Source: Intoshia linei
Lineage: Eukaryota > Orthonectida > Rhopaluridae
Assembly: GCA_001642005.1 (NCBI GenBank)
Contig: LWCA01000013.1
Location: 23,582 to 87,581, forward strand
DNA: 64,000 nucleotides
Direction of reading: 5' to 3'
The notes under the pieces: model-generated
Databases searched by the model: none
What the model was told of the DNA's origin: nothing
Seen by the model: only the letters and a program-made list of their open reading frames with translations
In this document: one piece after another, positions 58,501 through 64,000 of the stretch
How the letters are laid out: each line of letters opens with the position of its first letter
Position numbering within the stretch: position 1 is the first letter of the stretch
Translations under genes and position numbers: made by a program

Positions 58501-61500
58501 ATCATTTTGATATAAAAATTAGAAAAATTACAATCTTAATAATATTCATATAGTCCTTCTTTATCAAACGTAATGATACATTTTCTTCATTGTCAATTTT
58601 TTGGGAAACTTTAATTACTTTTGTTTTATTGATTTCATATTTATACGCCATCTGAAAAATTAAATGTCACATTTGTAATTAGAGAAAAATTATATTTAAA
58701 TTTCGAATAAATGAAATTACTGTATTAGGAATACTTTGACTGGCTGCAAATGCAATCAATGTTATTAAAAGAGCAATTGAAAATAATAGTATGCCTGCAT
58801 ATGATAAATTCTTTTCAAAAACTAAATTATACATTTATTTTAATCAAAAATTTTTTTGTAGACCAAATAAGATTTTTACCAAACTTTGTGATTATTATTT
58901 GGAAATAATAAATATGGGAATATGTATCAAAAAATTTGGGAATTCCATATACCAACTACAAAAATATCATGGCGAACATTAATTTGAGTCATGTATTGTT
59001 AGAGCGATATAATCATAGAATTTGTTAATTAATCATATTATTGATTTTTTAACCAAATTTTTGTGGGTTCTGTGTGGAAAATTTTTTCTACCGTTTTTAA
59101 AAGATTTAATGATAATTTTGGGATCAAATTTACGTAAGGTTTTAAGGGAATATTTTTTTCTACCATTTTTTAAATATTTTGAAGATAATTTTGCTACCAA
59201 AATTAATTGCTTTTTTAAGAAAATATTTTTTGTACATTTTTTAAAGATTCTAAAGATAATTTAGAACCCAAATATAGTAGAATTTTTAAGTATTAGAGTA
59301 GAGATCGCACAATGGCTCGTCCAAAATTGCCTTCAAAGTCTTTTAAAAATTGTAGAAAAAATATTCCCTTCAAACCATAAAAAATTTTGTCCCAAAGTTA
59401 TGAATATAAGATAATCGAAATAATAATAAAATATGAATAAAGAAACGCACTAAAATTTTGTGAAAAAATCAGTGATTAATTATGATAAATTAGTAAAATC
59501 GATGATTATGTCGCTCCAAAGAATGGCCGTCAAATATCATACAATCACAAAAAATATAAAGCAAGTACCTGCACTCGTTAGCATTACTAATAATGTAGTT
59601 ACAACTCCACTTGTATTCTAAATATTAATTTTTAATAGAAATAAATTTTATGAGTTAAAAATCAAAAATTGATTCAAAATATGCGCTATTTTGGCGAAAG
59701 TTTACTTTTTTTCTGGATATAACTCATTTTATATACTAAAACTGAAAATAATAAAAATTTAAAAATTTTGAAAAAAGTGGTCCACTTTTCACAAACGGTC
59801 CATCCTCCAATTTTTCTTCTATCATAAATTACTCTACTTAATCTATCGCTACAATTAGCTATTTACATGTCCAGTGCATAATTTTCACTTGACAATACGA
59901 GTTTAATACTAAGATGTAAAAGTATTTAATTAGATTTCGAAAGGTTCTAGTACCAATAGTAATCATAATAATCAAAATTACCATTCCAATATTTACACAA
60001 TTCAAATATGTCTTATCCAATGTGGCAATATAACCAAACGTACAACATTGCAGAATTGACTGGAATCCTAAAATACATAATTATTACTTATATATAAAGT
60101 AAAAATTGCTAAAAATGTATGTTTTGAGTTATTGGTTACTTCTAAAATGGTATGAAATAAAACTACACTAATGCACTTATTAACAATACTTAAATTTAAA
60201 TGTGACCAATTGTTAATCAAAATAATTGCCTCTAAAAATGTAAACAAAATTGATCAGAGAGAGTAGTTTTTAGTAATTTTTGTCTCATACCCCTTTGGGA
60301 AACAAACAAAATATCTGGTATAAAAATTAAAAATATAAAAAATTAATATAATTACAAATTATATATATAAACAAACCATAAAATTAAAGTATTACCATTA
60401 ATAAGAAAAGCCATAAATATTGTCATTATAAAATAGCAGAAAACATCTATAAATGAATAATGTTACATAATAATTAATAATTACAGTTTGAAGTATCCAC
60501 TATAGCTAAAATAATTGATATCAAACAAAATAAAATGGCTGCAATGTAACTAATTTTTATTCGTTGCAACAATGTAAATCTAAAATAACATTTCTATAAA
60601 AAAATCCAAAGGAATCAATTATATAGATTTCCACCCATATTTCTTTATTGGAAATGTGTAAACATTCACTCCACATTTTTTTGAAATTGTAGGATGATTG
60701 TTTACTTTTTAATTTTAATCCAACATTTGAAAAATATTGGTTGATAATATATTTAAAATTGTTTTTTACCGAGAATGCGTGGATTTCAGAAATTTTGTAT
60801 TTATATTAACTGGAATAAGTTGTATCAGAATAATCTTTTTTTAAAAAAAAATGAACATTAAAGTGTTTTTTTGACCATGAAGGCGTCACCTTATCAGATT
60901 AAAAATTTTTGTGTGTGTTAACTGGATATAACTGTATCATCTGTAATTTTTTTTAAATTCTAGGGCTGTTATCATTTAAAAAAAAAAAATTTGAGTTTTT
61001 GACCGTGAAAATTACCTTTTTTGAAGTTATTATTTATGATAATACTTATGAATTTAAAACCATCCAGGAATTTATATTGTCTAAAATTATAAGATTTTCT
61101 TAATTTTTCAAAAAAGGGGGTAATTTGTGGTTTTGGCCGTGAAAATGTAAGATTTTGAAATTGAAAATTATCATAATATTGATGAATTTAAAATTTTTTA
61201 TTAGAATGTGTATTTTTGATAATTTTAGGACTGGTTTTAATTTAAAAACAGAGGACAATTGAGTTTTTAACCTTGAAGGACACAATTTCTGAAATTGAAA
61301 TTTGAGATAAAAGATCACTCTGAAAAACTGGAATAAATAAACAAATAAATAGATATACATTTTTAACCATTTTACTTTATATAAATAAGGAGGGTATCTA
61401 TTAGATATCTATTAGAATCAATTTAAATAAATATAGTTAAATTTTAAATTGATTGCGACCACAAAAACTTTCAACAGTCCATGTTAGGAAACCCTGGTTA

Positions 61501-62180
61501 TAGTTTTAAATAGCAAATACATTTATTAATTGATTAATATACCTATTAAATAAACTAGTAAAATTATTTAATGCAGCAGTCACTAGAGCTAAAGCTTGTA
61601 CAGAAATTCCAACATATCTAATAATAATTGTTAAATGATATGAAAATCTTTTAATTTATAAATGTATAAATAAGAATTTTGCAGATACGAGATTTCCCGC
61701 CTTCATAAATTAATATCAAAAAATGATGTAATTTGATTGTGGTATTTAACGGGATAATGTCTTTTATAATTAATATGATAATACATTCTGTATTCACAAA
61801 AATTGATAAAAATTTGCATAAATTATAATTATATATATATCAACCCAATCAAATTCAACTAAATCAAACAATTTAAATTAAATTACGATATATAGTAATC
61901 CTGATACACATTAGTTGTACCATCTTTCTGATCAACAAACTTTAACTTGTGTTGTACAAAATACTAAAAAAATAAATTGAAAAATTTACTATAAAAATAT
62001 ACAAAAAAAACATACTTGATAAGCAGATATAAATATATTGTAAGGTAGCAAAATGGAAACTCCAATTAAATAAATAAAAAAATATAAAATTAATCTTGAT
62101 CTTTGATTTGGTTGTTGAGGATCAATAATTGATACATTTTTAGTTTCATTATTTAAACCTTCTTTGCAAATGCTCTGCAT
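55540..62180 (-). CDS. SLC29: equilibrative nucleoside transporter (SLC29 family)
   Basis: Facilitative carrier for nucleosides across the plasma or organelle membrane. Thirteen phase-matched exons on the minus strand: 62180-62016, 61963-61887, 61617-61543, 60579-60485, 60446-60396, 60067-59982, 59617-59569, 58794-58721, 58651-58532, 57613-57508, 56789-56701, 56186-55987, 55687-55540; 444 residues, the usual ENT size. Landmarks: helix 1 GVSILLPYNIFISAYQYF, helix 4-5 region ending MAFLING followed by SILQCCTFGYIA, a charged loop (about 238-277), helix 7 TSVLLVFTVTFMIFPGLTY, NFNLFALLGS, the ENT motif region FIPRLIKSD with ISNGYILSGAVMMIPE, and last helices AMLAGLVILSAIFLGLC. About eleven membrane helices are expected. 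Several introns hold repeats (families D, F, C, G). An optional upstream exon at 62846-62796 would change the first residues. Substrate range cannot be read from sequence. Confidence 0.93.
55795..55975. repeat. family G repeat copy 4, in last intron of the nucleoside transporter
   Basis: Contains CACAAATGATGCGTAGAATA, TTAGCCACATTTCCAGGATC, GATATTCAATCATTAAAAAA and GGCAAAATGAGGTCACCA, in the same order as the copies at 8165 and 53490, though more decayed. Lies in the intron between the last two exons. Confidence 0.5.
57072..57468 (+). mobile_element. family C short element in nucleoside transporter intron
   Basis: Starts GGTGGAGAAGCATTTACTTT with AAGGCTGCCCTAACG and ends GCCGCACTTTTCTCACCTCT. 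It is the shorter, cleaner copy of the element at 46717-47347, with which it shares GATAAATTTTTAGCATATTT and the flanking minisatellite words. Lies in the intron between the exons at 57508 and 56789. Confidence 0.65.
57755..58260. repeat. inverted family D repeat joined to a family E fragment
   Basis: 57755-58045 is family D in inverted orientation (ACTTATATAATATGCTACGC, TTGTTTGTGTGTGTGTTCC, GGGCCAAAATCTGAAATTAC, AACAGCCCTAGAATTT). 58070-58260 is a family E fragment (GGATTGGACGGTTTTTACTA, ATTCTGTCTAATAAATTAAA, AATTAAGATGGAATAATTTA). The same two families also adjoin at 14.0-14.6 and 39.3-39.9 kb. In a transporter intron. Confidence 0.55.
58972..59535. repeat. family F fold-back element in nucleoside transporter intron
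   Basis: The two ends are inverted copies of each other: TTAGAGCGATATAATCATAG with a following GTTAATTAATCATATTATTG, against AATTATGATAAATTAGTAAA and ATCGATGATTATGTCGCTCC. Inside are paired TTTTTTCTACC and TGTAGAAAAAATATTCCC words. About 560 bp, no coding potential, between the exons at 59569 and 58794. Confidence 0.7.
60598..61385. repeat. family D interspersed repeat, long copy, in nucleoside transporter intron
   Basis: Runs from ACCCATATTTCTTTATTGGA through TCTAGGGCTGTTATCATTTA and TTTGTGGTTTTGGCCGTGAA to TTACTTTATATAAATAAGG. It follows the copy at 10840-11765 module by module. In the intron between the exons at 61543 and 60579. Small open frames in it are not protein-like. Confidence 0.6.
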
Positions 62181-62795
62181 TTTATTAATTAAAAAACTTT
62201 ATATATAATGTTATTGATATTGTAAATGTAAAATCAAAATAAAACTAAACTAAAACCCAACCAAGTATAAATGAAAGCTTGAATTATAAATTTGTACGAA
62301 TTTGTATAAGTTTAATTCACAGAATCAAAGAAATTTAACAGATATCAAACTATCATGTTGATTCTATTATATTATGATTATAATATAATACATGCCATTA
62401 TCCTATATTAAGAATTTCTAAAGTTGGATTATTTTTCAACGGTCGCATTAACACACAAGTTTAAATGGATATTCCCAAATGTCTACTCCAGATTAGTAAA
62501 AATTAAAATGCATGTTTGTTAAAATTTTATTTATCAAGAATTGGGAATATTTAACAATGACTGGAATATAAATTCAACATTTACATCTAGTTCAAAATTT
62601 GAAATCAAAACAATCTGAAAAAATACAAAATAATTCAAATTGAGGAATTAAATAACATTCTTTAATCAACATTTTTCAAAACAATTACATTATGGGGCCG
62701 AGTCAATACAGGCTACAAATCAAGGTCAAATTTATGCATTGTCAAGTAATATATTAGAGACGTTGATAAAATTACATAAAATTTAAAAATTTTAC

Positions 62796-62846
62796 CGTTT
62801 CGTTTTCAAGTAGACTGTCATTTTCACACAAATCAGACTTTATCAT
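62796..62846 (-). other. candidate alternative first coding exon of the nucleoside transporter
   Basis: On the minus strand an ATG at 62846 opens 17 codons (MIKSDLCENDSLLENET) that end exactly at a GT donor (ACG before GTAAAA), phase 0. A CAG acceptor covering the first two codons of the annotated transporter start (ATGCAG before AGC, near 62175) would join it in frame to SICKEGLNNETK. The acidic, soluble segment fits an ENT N-terminus. It could also be the start of another gene. Confidence 0.35.
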
Positions 62847-64000
62847 AATAATTAAAAATATTCGAATTATTTGTACATATATTTGCTAGAAACAATTTAC
62901 TTTAAGTCAATAAACAAGTCGATTTTAATAAAATACAAATTTAAAATATTTATAAATCGATTATAAAAATATTTAAATTCTGATCTCTCTGCGTTTCCAA
63001 TGTAGTTTACGTTTTTACATGGTTCCATATCCTAATTAATACTAATTTATTTATAAATAGATACATTTTATACATAAAATATTGTAAAACAACTAAAAAT
63101 TAAATATAATTTTAAATTTTTACACAAGTATATCAATAATGTGTATCGTATATATTTACATTTATTAATGTCATAATAATTTTGCATTCAGTACATACTT
63201 GTTACCATATGGATAATGTCCGTTACACGCGTTTTATGTATAAATATGGATATATTCTTTCTTGGGGACTTGATTTAAAATGATAAATAAAATGATAGCT
63301 ATCATCCCTATAAAATCTATATTATAGATTCTATACCAGGGGTAGGCAACCTTTTTTAAACCAAAACATTTTACGAGCCCATTTTTGAAAATTTACACAT
63401 GATACATTTCAATTTTAATTGAAGTGAAACGATTCTAATATATTCAAAAAAATGAAATTCGGGCGATCTGAAAATTCAGCATTAAAATGATTATAGAGAT
63501 TTTCAACCTTTAACGTAACTTTTTCACAAATAGAGTTGCTATTGCATCCGATATCATTTCTTTTTTAACCTTTATCGTTTTTATATGAAAATTTGAATGC
63601 ATAAAATTACATTAAACTTATATTGTCAAATTAAATTAAATGTTTTTAATTTGATATATAATTTAATTTATTGTTAATTTTAATAATTTGTTCAAATGAA
63701 ATTATGTACTGTATATAAATTAGTCATCTAAATGAAACGTTATGCAATTTATATTTAAAAAATATAATTACTAACCACACAATTATATTATTAATTAATT
63801 AATTATATATCAAATTAAAAACATTTAATGTAATTTAACAAAATAAATGATATAATTTTATGCATTCAAATTTTCATATATAAACGAAAATCTTTCAACT
63901 GTAGAAATGAGACCCCGTCTGTCATAACCAGCAATGACATAAATTAAATTCTATATTTGATTAAGTTCAATTAAAATGGGTTACTTACTTTAAAGACGGT
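62847..64000. repeat. right-edge non-coding DNA with a hAT-like fragment and a large inverted repeat
   Basis: 63337-63499 is a truncated family A element (CAGGGGTAGGCAACC start). About 63573-63670 and 63795-63890 are imperfect inverted repeats with arms of roughly 95 bp (for example ATGAAAATTTGAATGCATAA near 63585 and its complement near 63856), a fold-back structure around a 120-bp centre. No gene is visible. The last 12 bp before the edge, read on the minus strand, precede GTAAGT and could be the end of an exon. Confidence 0.6.

Noticed and set aside
63989-64000. Possible end of a minus-strand exon at the right edge (bases before GTAAGT)
   Set aside because: Only 12 bases are visible and no downstream partner exon could be identified, so it cannot be called.

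Overview
This looks like a nuclear window from an animal with a very AT-rich genome (about three quarters A+T by eye). The animal assignment rests on an Eph receptor and a semaphorin, which are metazoan cell-guidance families. The proteins are recognisable but divergent, several introns are only 36-39 bp, and other introns exceed 1 kb and are full of transposon debris. This fits a fast-evolving, simplified animal such as an orthonectid, dicyemid or similar parasite. That placement is an inference; nothing here fixes the species.

Seven spliced genes could be reconstructed by joining frames across GT-AG introns with matching phases. From left to right they are: NCAPD2, condensin subunit D2 (minus strand, 8668 down to at least 1637, 3' end not found); an Eph-type receptor with a degenerate kinase domain (plus, 24327-33160, signal exon not found); a transmembrane semaphorin (minus, 40281-33217, signal exon not found, one in-frame TGA); CHMP1, an ESCRT-III subunit (plus, 40744-41943); ORC1 (plus, 43687-45237); POLR3A, the RNA polymerase III largest subunit (minus, 53383-45275, 13 exons); and an equilibrative nucleoside transporter of the SLC29 family (minus, 62180-55540, 13 exons). 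CHMP1 and the semaphorin are head to head. Eph and the semaphorin are tail to tail with 56 bp between stop codons. ORC1 and POLR3A are tail to tail with 37 bp between them and overlapping poly(A) signals.

The stretch 8.7-24.3 kb is gene-poor. It holds repeats, a hAT relic, and one unidentified frame at 17.9-18.4 kb that is interrupted only by two TGA codons. Repeats dominate the rest of the non-coding DNA: hAT transposase fragments, three kinds of short hAT-like non-autonomous element (three insertions keep 8-bp target-site duplications), a Tc1-like DD34E remnant with long inverted repeats inside POLR3A, fold-back elements, a 29-bp minisatellite, and several multicopy families of unknown class.

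Functionally the set mixes core housekeeping genes (chromosome condensation, origin licensing, Pol III transcription, ESCRT, nucleoside uptake) with two adjacent cell-guidance genes. All seven models were assembled by eye from family knowledge and splice-site logic, without searches or transcripts.
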